From NCBI GenBank assembly GCA_964406575.1, contig CAYOSH010000005.1, positions 1 to 64,000 of the forward strand: 64,000 nucleotides of DNA. The letters run 5' to 3'. The notes beneath the pieces were generated by a model. The model made no database searches. It had not been told where the DNA came from and saw only the letters and a program-made list of their open reading frames with translations. The position numbers were made by a program, and so were the translations under genes. This stretch comes from WTAW01 sp964406575. Its GTDB lineage: Bacteria; Acidobacteriota; Aminicenantia; Aminicenantales; Aminicenantaceae. This document shows positions 54,337-63,452 of this stretch, piece after piece (position 1 is the stretch's first letter; each line of letters opens with the position of its first letter).

Positions 54337-54454
54337 ATCGAATTTAACAGGATGAAAATTTATTGGATTAAATGTAAGATATTAAGAGATAACGTGTAAA
54401 GGGACCATCGCACATCGATCGTCAGGACCGATTCGGATATGGCGCCTAAATCTT

Positions 54455-55387
54455 ATGCAAACAGATAAAGCAGCGATTCTCTTCAACCCTTCAGCGGGGA
54501 AAGGAAAAGCTTTAAGAAAAAAGAACCTTCTGGAAAAATTGCTGCACAAATACAATATTCCGCATGATCTCTTCGTCACTCAAAGCGAAGACGACCTTAA
54601 AGCGCTTGCCAGGGAAAAGTCTAGAATATATTCCACTCTTGTCGGAGTCGGCGGTGACTCCACCTTCAACATCATTGTCCATGAGATCATTCAAAGCCGT
54701 GCGGGTGTCATCTTCGGGATGATCGGATTGGGGTCATCGAACGATATCACCAGAGAATTTAATCTCGAATCTTTGGATAAAGCATGCTCGGCTTTAAAGA
54801 AGAAACGCACAAGACGGATAGACCTGGGATGTATTGTAGAGGACACGAAAGTGCTGCGCTATTATATCGGCCAGGCCAATGTGGGATTGGGTGTTTTTGT
54901 GACCGAACACGTCACTGAGATGGTAAACCGGAGATCCAGGTGGGCGCGAGTGCAGGCGGTTTCGGGGATCTCGGGAATTTATAACGCTTACAGATCCAAT
55001 AAAGTCCCTCTTCATCTAACGATCGTATCTGAAGCGGAGGAGATCCACGGAGAGTTTGTCCTGGCCGCCTTCAATAACATCCGCTATTGGGCAACGGGAA
55101 GGCTGCTCTGTCCGGGCGCCCAACCTGATGATGGGAAGCTCGACGGGTGTCTAATTGATACGTGTTCTTTGTCTCGCTTTGCCTATATCGCTTTGTTGGC
55201 GAAAAAAGGACGCCACACAACGGCCGAAGAAGTGGAGATCCTCCAATCACCGTGGTTTAAGATGTCGTCCGCGGAGGCTTTTGAGGTCCAGACAGATGGA
55301 GAGATCGTGCACAGAGCCGACGGCTCCACTCAGTTCAATACCATTCAATTCAAAATTCTGCCGCAGGCTTTATCCATCATCGCTTGA
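54455..55387 (+). CDS. Diacylglycerol kinase-type lipid kinase
   Basis: A 310-residue DAGK_cat-family protein: ILFNPSAGKGKALRKKN, VGVGGDSTFNIIVHE, GLGSSNDITREF. The family motif GGDGT is GGDST here (Gly to Ser), and the later GTGND is GSSND. A C-terminal beta-sandwich (PGAQPDDGKLDGCLID) is intact. Family members phosphorylate diacylglycerol, sphingosine or similar lipids. The changed motif may alter activity. No ribosome binding site is obvious. Confidence 0.78.
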   Translation: MQTDKAAILFNPSAGKGKALRKKNLLEKLLHKYNIPHDLFVTQSEDDLKALAREKSRIYSTLVGVGGDSTFNIIVHEIIQSRAGVIFGMIGLGSSNDITREFNLESLDKACSALKKKRTRRIDLGCIVEDTKVLRYYIGQANVGLGVFVTEHVTEMVNRRSRWARVQAVSGISGIYNAYRSNKVPLHLTIVSEAEEIHGEFVLAAFNNIRYWATGRLLCPGAQPDDGKLDGCLIDTCSLSRFAYIALLAKKGRHTTAEEVEILQSPWFKMSSAEAFEVQTDGEIVHRADGSTQFNTIQFKILPQALSIIA

Positions 55388-55711
55388 ATTGATTTTGTAA
55401 AAAAAAGCTGGCTGTGAGGATTTAGCCGAGGTTTGAAGTGATGGCACCCTGCGCAGCCAGCAAAAATGGAGGGTTCACTCTTTTAGTCGTCACGAAAGGC
55501 AAAATTTAGAAAAATGGGATTTTTAAAGAATGAGAAGTCCCTCAGATGCAGAAAAAACATGGCAAAGATTCGGTTGACAATCCATTTGAATTTTTAATAA
55601 ACTCACTATAGCAGGATTAAGCGATATCTTTGGTAAGACGTTTTATCATCAAAACATGTTTTCACGCTATTTGGTTTTTTAATCTATCTCAATTCTAAGG
55701 AGGTGCCTTAA
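55388..55711. other. Intergenic stretch with a long-loop inverted repeat
   Basis: GCTGGCTG at about 55407 and CAGCCAGC at about 55456 pair across a loop of about 40 bases. No T-run follows. Nothing else is supported. Confidence 0.35.
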
Positions 55712-56125
55712 ATGAAAAAGGCAGCGGGTTTTGGTTTGGTTGTTCTCTTCTTTTTAGTCAGTTTTGCTTTTGCAGAGTATCCGGATCTCGTGGGGACTTG
55801 GAGAGGTGACGGCACGGCTATCCTGCCGGACGGGACTGTTATCGATGGATTATACATGGTGGCTGAGATCACCTATCAGGCCGGAGGCCTCTTTTATGCA
55901 GAGTTTCGGGTCACTGTTCCCGGGCTTGGCAGAACTTACTTCAGTGGTACGGGGTATATAGGAGAAGATAATAAGCTCAGGGCGATATGGAGTATTGAAG
56001 GGATGGTTATCGGCGTGGCCGATTCAACATTGGATACATCCGGCAGCAAACCGGTTTTGGTGGGAAGTGCCCTCGATTTTAGTGATGGGAGTACGTCGTA
56101 TTTTAAGATCAAAAAAATGAAGTGA
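55712..56125 (+). CDS. Small exported protein
   Basis: 137 residues with signal peptide MKKAAGFGLVVLFFLVSFAFA. The mature part is beta-rich and contains GTWRGDGTAILPDGTVIDG, which suggests a lipocalin-like barrel. It has a strong AAGGAGGT site. Family and role are unknown. Confidence 0.65.
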   Translation: MKKAAGFGLVVLFFLVSFAFAEYPDLVGTWRGDGTAILPDGTVIDGLYMVAEITYQAGGLFYAEFRVTVPGLGRTYFSGTGYIGEDNKLRAIWSIEGMVIGVADSTLDTSGSKPVLVGSALDFSDGSTSYFKIKKMK

Positions 56126-56346
56126 AGCAGGGTTCTATAAGCCAGATTTTCTCCTGATCTAATATTCTATTTTTACAGTGTCTCTTTTCAAAGAGGGGAC
56201 TATTCTGTCAATTTTTCCAGGGCAGGGGGAAAATAGGCTTCGGACAATTCGAATATATAGGTCTTAGCGCTATATATATGAGTAGAACTGAATTGTCTAT
56301 ATAACAATTTTGTGATAGATTGACCTGTCTTTCAAGAGTGCGGTTC

Positions 56347-58389
56347 ATGAGAAAGGTTCCATTTTTTATGCTGTATCTATCTGTTTCCTTGCTGTGTATT
56401 ATTTCGGATGTTTTCGGGCAGTGGGTGCTGAAACAGGCAACAGCGAAAAAAATCACCGAACCTATCGTTGTTGATGGTGTGTTAGAAGAAGATGCCTGGA
56501 GAAACGCTCCAGAAGTCGGCGATTTTATCCAGTTTCAGCCGAGGAGGGGCGACCCTGCTCAATTCCAGACGATCGTCAAATTGGCCTATGATGAGCACTT
56601 CATCTATTTTGGCTTTTTCTGTTATGACCCTCAACCGGAAAATATCGCAGCCCGTTTGGGAAAAAGAGATGCCGATCTCAGGCCTGATGATTCGGTCTAT
56701 GTTCTACTGGATACATTCAATGACAGACAGAGCTGCTACTATTTTGGAAGCAATCTCCTCGGGACACAGTGGGACGGCAGGATCTCAGACAATGGCCGGA
56801 CGTCTGATGATACATGGGATGGAATCTGGAAATCTGCGGCGCAGAAAACGGATTTTGGATGGAGCGCAGAGCTCGCCATTGCCTTGACCAGTGTCAAATA
56901 CGAACCTGGAACAGATAAAACTTGGGGCTTGAGTTTAGGAAGAGGAGTCCCGCGCATCCTTGAGTACAGTTTTTGGACAGGGCCTTTGGAATCCACGGAA
57001 AAAGTGAGCCAGTTTGGTGAGTTGACAGGGCTTGAATTGGCCGCAGTCATAAAAAAATCGCAGATCATCCCCCATGTCATCTTCAAAGTGGAGGAGGCCC
57101 GACCTTCGGAATTTGCCGCAGGACTGGATGGGCGTTACGCTTTTTCTCAGCTCGTATCTGGAAACCTCACCATCAACCCCGACTTTGCCACCGTGGAAGC
57201 CGATCAGGAGCAGATCAACCTGACACGGTTCGAACTTTCGCTAACAGAGAAGAGAAATTTCTTCCTTGAGGGCTCAGAGATTTACCAGCAGAGGATACGC
57301 CTGTTTTACTCGCGAAGGATCGCTGATATTTATGGAGGGCTGAAGGTTTATGGAAAGTCCGGGGGATACGAGTATCAAGGATTGACCACCCAGGCAAAAA
57401 AGGACGAATCCATCGACCTCGACTCGGCCAATTACACCGTGTTTCGGCTCAAGAGAGATGTTATGACCTCCTCAACCATCGGTTTTCTTGCGGCCAACAA
57501 ACTCATCAATGGAAAAAACAAAGGGACAGCGGGTTTGGACACAGCTCTTTACTTCACGGATAGACTCCAGTTTACAGGGCAGTTTGCTCTAAGCTATGGG
57601 GATTATGACACAGATCTCGCTTTTTTTCTGAGGCCGAGCTATGATTCGGCCACCTTTCATTTCCATCTCCGGTACACACAACTCGGTCGAACATTTGGCG
57701 ATAATGCCAATGAGGTGGGGTATATCCGGGATGACAACCGCCATGAATTTGATTCGGCCCTAACGAAAATCTTCTGGGTGAAGAAAGGATTGTTCGACCG
57801 GATCAATTACAGTTCCAATTACAATATTTATTGGGGAATGGATAAAATTCTGCGCAGTTGGCAGGTGGACCAGGAGCTTGGATTTGATTTTCAGAATAGG
57901 TTGTCCCTCGAAACGGAATATCACCTGGAATACAAATTATACGAGAAGGAATTTTGGAACAATCAGACTGAGTTCAAATTAGGATACAACACCAGAGAAT
58001 GGCAATCGGCAAGTGTCTCCTACAGCTTCGGCCGCAATTTTGACCTGGATTTTCAGCTGGTCGAGGGATCTTTCCAATACAAGCTGACCAAGGATTTTTC
58101 ACTGTTTTATCAGTTGACCCGTTTGTTTTATGATCCCGATCCAGAGAATGAGAGCACATGGATTCATGTGGTCAGGTCTGATTATTATTTCACGAACGAC
58201 CTGTTCATCAAACTCTTCTACCAGGTCAATACCTCCATCGATAAGCAGAACATTCAGGTTGTGTTTATCTACCGGTTCCAGCCGCCGTTCGGGTTTGTGC
58301 AGCTGGCATACCAAAAGGGAACCGGAGAGTTCGGCGAGAAGGGGACTCAGGGACACACGTTGTTTTTTAAGGTGACTTACGTCTTTTAA
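56347..58389 (+). CDS. DUF5916-type outer-membrane protein with CBM9-like N terminus
   Basis: About 680 residues from ATG 56347; the frame is open 27 nt further up. Signal peptide (MRKVPFFMLYLSVSLLCIIS). The N-terminal domain IVVDGVLEEDAWRNAPEVGDFIQ ... AYDEHFIYFGFFCYDP matches the CBM9-like start of DUF5916 proteins. A long C-terminal beta-barrel-like region (about 350-680) ends in HTLFFKVTYVF, an aromatic C terminus. This probably is an outer-membrane barrel. The substrate is unknown. Confidence 0.8.
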   Translation: MRKVPFFMLYLSVSLLCIISDVFGQWVLKQATAKKITEPIVVDGVLEEDAWRNAPEVGDFIQFQPRRGDPAQFQTIVKLAYDEHFIYFGFFCYDPQPENIAARLGKRDADLRPDDSVYVLLDTFNDRQSCYYFGSNLLGTQWDGRISDNGRTSDDTWDGIWKSAAQKTDFGWSAELAIALTSVKYEPGTDKTWGLSLGRGVPRILEYSFWTGPLESTEKVSQFGELTGLELAAVIKKSQIIPHVIFKVEEARPSEFAAGLDGRYAFSQLVSGNLTINPDFATVEADQEQINLTRFELSLTEKRNFFLEGSEIYQQRIRLFYSRRIADIYGGLKVYGKSGGYEYQGLTTQAKKDESIDLDSANYTVFRLKRDVMTSSTIGFLAANKLINGKNKGTAGLDTALYFTDRLQFTGQFALSYGDYDTDLAFFLRPSYDSATFHFHLRYTQLGRTFGDNANEVGYIRDDNRHEFDSALTKIFWVKKGLFDRINYSSNYNIYWGMDKILRSWQVDQELGFDFQNRLSLETEYHLEYKLYEKEFWNNQTEFKLGYNTREWQSASVSYSFGRNFDLDFQLVEGSFQYKLTKDFSLFYQLTRLFYDPDPENESTWIHVVRSDYYFTNDLFIKLFYQVNTSIDKQNIQVVFIYRFQPPFGFVQLAYQKGTGEFGEKGTQGHTLFFKVTYVF

Positions 58390-58417
58390 TCCTACCCCAA
58401 GCCCTAAACGGCGTTGC

Positions 58418-58490
58418 GACGGAGCGATGTAGGGTTCGTTCCCCGAACGGACCGATAATAAAATAGGACTGTCCCCTTTTTCAATCAGGG
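58418..58490. repeat. Dispersed palindromes
   Basis: GTAGGGTTCGTTCCCCGAACGG, then GGACTGTCCCCTTTTT, both related to motifs at 12238-12330, 59027-59229 and 62328-62510. Confidence 0.65.
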
Positions 58491-58943
58491 GATTTGAGCT
58501 GCGACTTTTTCGAGGCGCTCCCTGTGGGCCCTGTCGCCTTTGGAGAGGGTTTCGAAAAGCTGTTTCATCGAGGATTCTTCAAACTCGGCAACTTTGTTCA
58601 GATGAACATCTTCGAAGATCATCTCCAGGTCGTAAATTTTAGAAATGGCATCTAAAATGTCGATGTCTTTGGCCATCAATGATTCAATAAGACTGTTCAG
58701 TAATTTTATTCCTCTATCGATTTCTACAGAGGAGATGCGAATGTCCTGGAAAAGATCGGGTTCGCTGGTGGCAAGGTGCATTCCTGTCCTGAGAAGGTTC
58801 ACGTGAGAGATCTCTTCCTGCGAGAGGATCTTGAGTTGTTCGGTGAGGAAGTTATCCAGAGCGATCTCACTCATTTTTTCATAACATTCCGCAAATTTCT
58901 GCTCGAGCAGTATCGCCCGGTTGAGAGTGTAAACAACGCTCAT
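58485..58943 (-). CDS. Ferritin-like protein
   Basis: A 152-residue helical protein. Metal-ligand-like residues sit in LEQKFAECYEKM, LSQEEISHVNLL (EExxH) and DLEMIFEDVHLNKVAEFEE, the pattern of rubrerythrin/ferritin-like di-iron bundles. It may detoxify peroxide or store iron. It has a GAGGAGGG site. It lies near the possible thiol genes, fitting a stress context. Confidence 0.65.
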   Translation of the reverse strand: MSVVYTLNRAILLEQKFAECYEKMSEIALDNFLTEQLKILSQEEISHVNLLRTGMHLATSEPDLFQDIRISSVEIDRGIKLLNSLIESLMAKDIDILDAISKIYDLEMIFEDVHLNKVAEFEESSMKQLFETLSKGDRAHRERLEKVAAQIP

Positions 58944-59026
58944 CTGCCCTCCTCAGTCTCTTTCTTTGGATCGTTTGAGGATTTTGTTAGCTATTTATTA
59001 TAGCACAGCCGACGTAATAAAACATC

Positions 59027-59229
59027 GGTCAGCTCGGGGAGCTGACCCTACAGCGTCTTTTGTTTACATCGTTATTGGATGCGGTCCGTTCGGGGAATGG
59101 ACCCTACAGCGCATTATGTCTCGATCCCTTCGGGGAATGAACCCTACATAGCGATTGCGTTAACCGTTCACCGTGTAGGGACCGTTTCCCAAAACGGTCC
59201 TCCGTGAGATCCGTTCGGGGAATGGACCC
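59027..59229. repeat. Array of five hairpin units
   Basis: Units with a 9-bp arm around GGG or CCCA: 59027-59047 (GGTCAGCTC type), 59083-59103, 59123-59143 and 59209-59229 (GGTCCGTTC type and decayed forms), and 59179-59200 (GGACCGTTT). Most are followed by CCTACA. The spacing and order are typical of intergenic REP-like elements. Confidence 0.8.
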
Positions 59230-59284
59230 TATACATTGTTATTCTGTTTACTGTGGAATGGATACAAGCTAAAATAGGGACCTC

Positions 59285-60295
59285 ATGAAAGTGGACCGGA
59301 TCACGGAGTTTGGACGTTTCCAAGACCTCTCCGAAGAGTGGAATGCCATCCTGCGTTCCTCGGATGTGGATTGTGTGTTCCTCACCCACGAGTGGTTTAG
59401 CTCCTGGTGGAAGCATTTATCTGGGGAACGGAGCCTTGAGGTTCTTGTTTTCAAGGATACGAAGAGCCAAATCGTGGGGATCGCTCCCCTGATGAGTGAT
59501 GGTCCGAATCTTCGCTTCATGGCCAGTCATGAGGTGACGGATTATTGTGATTTTTTGTCTATTCGGGACAGCAAAGAAGAATTTTACAAATACCTGCTCA
59601 GTTATTTGCGTGAAAACTATCCTGATCAAACACGCATGGAATTCATTAATATCAAGGCCTCCTCTCCCAGCTGCGCTCTTATTCCTGAGCTGGCCTCCCA
59701 TCATGGCTTTTCCTATAAGCTGGAAGAAGCCGAGGTTGCACCGCTCCTTCCGATTCCTTCGACCTATGACAACTACATCTCCAGTCTCAACCGGAAAAAC
59801 CGGCACGAGCTCCGGCGCAAGCTGAAGCGGATAGAGACTCTCGATGGAATACAAACCAAAAAAATCACTGGCGTCCAAAACATTCGGCCTGCCATCGATG
59901 ACTTTATTTCTCTCCACAGACAAAGCAGCCCTGAAAAACATGCGTTTTGGAAAACAGATGGGATGGAGGATTTTTTCCGGGATGTTGTTCATCGGTTTTA
60001 TAAAAAATCGTGGGTGGAGCTGAACTTCCTCTACTCGGGAGATTCGCTTATCGCCGCTCTTCTCAACTTCCTGTACGCGGATGAAGTGCTGTATTACAAT
60101 GTGGCCTACGATCCCGATTATGCATCCTACAGCCCAGGTTTTTATCTCTTCCACGCGTCGATCGTCGAGGCCATTTCCCAGAAAAAAAGCCGCGTCGATT
60201 TTTTGAGGGGCAGGGAAAAATACAAATATGATTTTGGTGCCAAAGAGTGTAAAATATACAGCTTGACTTTAAAAACAGGAGAATCGACCCAGTGA
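59285..60295 (+). CDS. CelD/FemAB-like acyltransferase
   Basis: 336 residues of the GNAT-like PF13480 type: HEWFSSWWKHLSGE, VLVFKDTKSQIVGIAPLM, LNRKNRHELRRKLKRIE, and DYASYSPGFYLFHASIVEAI, LRGREKYKYDFGAKEC near the C terminus. Relatives include CelD-type acetyltransferases, and some share the FemAB fold, which transfers amino acids from aminoacyl-tRNA. Which applies here is not readable. The last four bases overlap the next gene (GTG at 60292), so they are translationally coupled. Confidence 0.75.
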   Translation: MKVDRITEFGRFQDLSEEWNAILRSSDVDCVFLTHEWFSSWWKHLSGERSLEVLVFKDTKSQIVGIAPLMSDGPNLRFMASHEVTDYCDFLSIRDSKEEFYKYLLSYLRENYPDQTRMEFINIKASSPSCALIPELASHHGFSYKLEEAEVAPLLPIPSTYDNYISSLNRKNRHELRRKLKRIETLDGIQTKKITGVQNIRPAIDDFISLHRQSSPEKHAFWKTDGMEDFFRDVVHRFYKKSWVELNFLYSGDSLIAALLNFLYADEVLYYNVAYDPDYASYSPGFYLFHASIVEAISQKKSRVDFLRGREKYKYDFGAKECKIYSLTLKTGESTQ

Positions 60296-61575
60296 AAATC
60301 TGTATTCTGAGCTTCCACTGCTGTCCCTATTCGCAGATCGGCGGAGATGGTGTGGGCGGCATGAATGTCTATCTGAGGGAGCTGTGCTCCAGGCTGAAAG
60401 ATTTTCCTGATACTGAAGTCGATATATTCACCCGAGTGCAGAATCCGGGAATTAAAGGAATAAGAACACAGGCCTCTTCGCTCCGTGTCATCCACTTGAA
60501 AGGAGGACCTGAGTCTCCCATCGATAGAAAGAAGCTCTGCGGCCATCTTCCAGAGTTCGCATTTCATCTGGAACGCTTTATCCTCGGGGAAGATACACCC
60601 TATGACATTATCTACTCTCATTATTGGCTTTCGGGCCTAGCCGGAGCTTGGATGAAGTACCGCTTTAACATTCCTCTTGTCCATACCTACCACACATTGG
60701 CCTTCCTCAAGAACAGAGCCATGGGTGGATTGGAACACACGAGTCGTGTCGGAGCAGAACATGATCTGGTGAATGATGCAGACAAGATCATCTCTACATC
60801 CACAGAGGAAAAACAAAGCCTGGTCAAAAATTCGAAAATCTATCCAGGAAAGATCGAGATCATCTACCCTGGGGTCAACAAGGAACTCTTCTGCTCCAGC
60901 GGGGACAAGAATGTTCTATCGGAAATTGGCTCTGTGGAGCAGGACCGCATTCTCCTTTATGTCGGCCGTATTGAGCCTGTCAAGGGCCTCATGTCCGTAA
61001 TCGAAGCATTAGACATCCTGCAAAAGAATCACGCCCCTCTTTTTAGCCGTTTGAAGTTGGTCGTGGTCGGTGGCGGAGATAAAACGAGCGATTTTGTAAA
61101 AAATGAAGAAATCATCCGGATCCAGGACATGATCAGGAAAAAACGACTTGAGGATAAAGTCATCTTTCTCGGGTCCAAGAAGCAATTCGAACTGAAGAAA
61201 TACTATTCCCTGGCCGATGCTTTGATCGTCCCCTCCCTGTACGAATCTTTCGGGCTCGTTGTCTTAGAAGCTTTAGCCTGCGGAACGCCAGTGCTTGTTT
61301 CTCAGATCGGCAAGATGAGAACCATCGTCAAAGAAGGGAAAAATGGGTTCTGCTTTTTGCCCAATTCTCCGGACTCTTTATCGGAGTGTATCAAATACTT
61401 CTACGCAAACAAAGGAAAGCTCTGGCCCAAGGAAAACATCCGCAGCGATATCATCAACACATTTTCCTGGGAGAGGACCGCAGAGGAGACCTACAGGGTT
61501 TTGAGCGGCCTTCTTATGCGGAGGGAGTTCGCTACCACCATACTTCGACCCGGTGGAAGCCCTCAGCCAGCTTGA
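60292..61575 (+). CDS. MshA-like GT4 glycosyltransferase
   Basis: 427 residues from GTG 60292. The N-terminal GVGGMNVYLRELCSRL and LVHTYHTLAFLKN match the family that includes MshA, the first enzyme of mycothiol synthesis, and sucrose-phosphate synthase. The donor region carries VGRIEPVKGL and SLYESFGLVVLEALACG (E-x7-E). MshA joins GlcNAc to inositol-1-phosphate; the acceptor is not shown here. Its 3' end overlaps the convergent deacetylase by 44 nt. Confidence 0.85.
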   Translation: MKICILSFHCCPYSQIGGDGVGGMNVYLRELCSRLKDFPDTEVDIFTRVQNPGIKGIRTQASSLRVIHLKGGPESPIDRKKLCGHLPEFAFHLERFILGEDTPYDIIYSHYWLSGLAGAWMKYRFNIPLVHTYHTLAFLKNRAMGGLEHTSRVGAEHDLVNDADKIISTSTEEKQSLVKNSKIYPGKIEIIYPGVNKELFCSSGDKNVLSEIGSVEQDRILLYVGRIEPVKGLMSVIEALDILQKNHAPLFSRLKLVVVGGGDKTSDFVKNEEIIRIQDMIRKKRLEDKVIFLGSKKQFELKKYYSLADALIVPSLYESFGLVVLEALACGTPVLVSQIGKMRTIVKEGKNGFCFLPNSPDSLSECIKYFYANKGKLWPKENIRSDIINTFSWERTAEETYRVLSGLLMRREFATTILRPGGSPQPA

Positions 61576-62236
61576 ATTTTTCGCCTTCGGCCAATTCCTT
61601 CGCTCGAGTGCACAGCCACTTTTCAATCTCTTTGGAGAATGGCTCTTTGACTTGACTTTTGTGGCACTTCAACGCCTTGACTTTGAGGTCATAGGTTTTG
61701 GTGATGTCTTTGCGGAGGTTGATATCTTCACCCTCAGAGGCCCAGAGCCAGACTTCATCGACTCTATGGGGCATGAGCCCTTCTTCGATCAGATCAGGAT
61801 AGGCCCACACGTCTCGTGCATAGGGGAATATCGCATCCAGGACTACGCGTCCGACAATCCTGTGGTCCCTGTGCCAGAAGTATCGGCGGTAGGGGTCTGC
61901 GCTGATGATGAGGTCTGGCTTGAATATCCGGATCTGACGGACGATGTCTTTCCGGAATTCAGGTGTGTCTTCGAGGCCTTGATCGGGATATCTGAGGAAA
62001 ACGACCTCTCTCACACCCAGCACTTCTGCTGCTGCGAGCTGCTCTTTTTCTCTTGTTTTAGCGAGTTCTTCAGGTTTAACATTGAGGTCGTCCGTTCCTT
62101 TATCTCCGTTGGAACAAACCACATAGACGACAGATTTACCCTGTTGAATAAAAGTAGCAACCGAACCCGCTGCCCCGAATTCGGCATCGTCAGGATGAGG
62201 TGTTATGACCAGGATGTCTGCTTTTTTATCTTCCAT
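61532..62236 (-). CDS. LmbE/PIG-L deacetylase (MshB/BshB-like)
   Basis: 234 residues. The zinc motif ITPHPDDAEFG has H14, D16 and D17, and a later His pair is in FWHRDHRIVG. Family members remove acetyl from GlcNAc conjugates (MshB, BshB, PIG-L). The length matches BshB1-type enzymes. It is convergent with, and overlaps, the glycosyltransferase. Confidence 0.88.
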   Translation of the reverse strand: MEDKKADILVITPHPDDAEFGAAGSVATFIQQGKSVVYVVCSNGDKGTDDLNVKPEELAKTREKEQLAAAEVLGVREVVFLRYPDQGLEDTPEFRKDIVRQIRIFKPDLIISADPYRRYFWHRDHRIVGRVVLDAIFPYARDVWAYPDLIEEGLMPHRVDEVWLWASEGEDINLRKDITKTYDLKVKALKCHKSQVKEPFSKEIEKWLCTRAKELAEGEKFKLAEGFHRVEVWW

Positions 62237-62327
62237 AACGGACCTTTGATAAGTTATCTTTCAAAAATTGTATAATATTGTTCCCTCTGTTACAATTCTT
62301 TATTCTATCGGGTCCTCACATGTAGGG

Positions 62328-62510
62328 TCAGCTCCCCGAGTGGACCACAAGGAGAACCGTTTGGGAAACGGTCCCTACACTCTGAATGGTTAACGATACT
62401 GCGATGGTGGATCAGCTCCCCGAACGGACCGACATATGATGTTGATCGTATTGTAGGGTCAGCTCCCCGAACGGACTGCACAGAGGACCGTTTGGAAAAC
62501 GGCCTCAAGA
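62328..62510. repeat. Dispersed palindromes
   Basis: Four or so units, including GTAGGGTCAGCTCCCCGA, AACCGTTTGGGAAACGGT and GGACCGTTTGGAAAACGG. They occupy most of the gap between the deacetylase and the tandem GNAT gene and match the other arrays. Confidence 0.75.
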
Positions 62511-62525
62511 GGGTGTATTGAGATC

Positions 62526-63452
62526 ATGGAATACAAAGTTGTGAATTATTCCGATAAAATGTTTCCAGGGCTTTTGGATTTTTATAGAGAGATGGTCGGC
62601 GGTGTTTTTCGTTCTGGGAAGTCAGGACGACAATTGTTGACCAACATGCTCGGCAAGCCACACTTTGATCCCAGAAGAGATCTCTTTATTGCTGAAATGG
62701 GTCAAACCGTTGTGGGACTTCTGCTCATCATCTCCGAACTTAAGATCGGAAGAATTGTCTTGAGCTGTCAACTCCATCACAACTATTCCTATCAGGGCGT
62801 ACTCTCAGCCTTGTGGAAAAAGGGAATTCTCCGGTGTAAAGAGATCGGTGGAGAAAAGGTCCATGTTTGTCTTCATGAAAATTTCAAACTTGCCAGAGGT
62901 TTTTTCTCGGAATCCGGATTTTCACCCGTACGTGTATTCGTCGAACTGGTATGTGACTTAAAGAACACAATACCTGATTTTCCAGAATCCAAAATGGGCC
63001 GGAGGACTTTTTTTAAGGAGGGGGAAGAGCTCCTCCTCGCAGAACTCCAGAATCGGATTTTTAAGGGGAGTTGGGGATTCTGTCCGAATACGGCAGAAGA
63101 AATCAAATATTACCTGGAGCTCACTCAGTGTCGGCTGAGGGATATCCTTTTGCTCAAGGATGGAACGGACATCATAGGCTATCTCTGGTCGCATGCCAGT
63201 CTCGGAGGAGAATCCGCTTCAAAAATTGGGCGCATCCACATGTTTGGGATCACTCCAGAGTTTAAAGGGCGGCGTTTGAGCAAAAAACTTATGAGAATCG
63301 GCCTCGAGGAAATGAAAACAAAAGGATTTGAGGCCGTTGAATTGACGGTGGATGAGGATAACCGGCCGGCTTTCGCACTGTATGACTTTTTCGGGTTTAG
63401 AGAAAAATACACCAGCGTCTGGTATGAAAAAGCGATCCGGGACCTTGCTTAA
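62526..63452 (+). CDS. Tandem GNAT acetyltransferase (MshD-like)
   Basis: 308 residues with two GNAT-type halves. The first (about 1-150) is degenerate. The second (about 155-308) has the acetyl-CoA loop in ITPEFKGRRLSKKLM, then VELTVDEDNRPAFALYDFFGF. Two GNAT domains and about 300 residues are the layout of mycothiol synthase MshD, which acetylates the cysteine amine. Neighbouring genes strengthen this. Other N-acetyltransferases remain possible. Confidence 0.72.
   Translation: MEYKVVNYSDKMFPGLLDFYREMVGGVFRSGKSGRQLLTNMLGKPHFDPRRDLFIAEMGQTVVGLLLIISELKIGRIVLSCQLHHNYSYQGVLSALWKKGILRCKEIGGEKVHVCLHENFKLARGFFSESGFSPVRVFVELVCDLKNTIPDFPESKMGRRTFFKEGEELLLAELQNRIFKGSWGFCPNTAEEIKYYLELTQCRLRDILLLKDGTDIIGYLWSHASLGGESASKIGRIHMFGITPEFKGRRLSKKLMRIGLEEMKTKGFEAVELTVDEDNRPAFALYDFFGFREKYTSVWYEKAIRDLA

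Noticed and set aside
61553..62275. 240-codon plus-strand frame opposite the deacetylase
   Set aside because: Antisense to the LmbE-type protein whose HPDD motif is on the minus strand.
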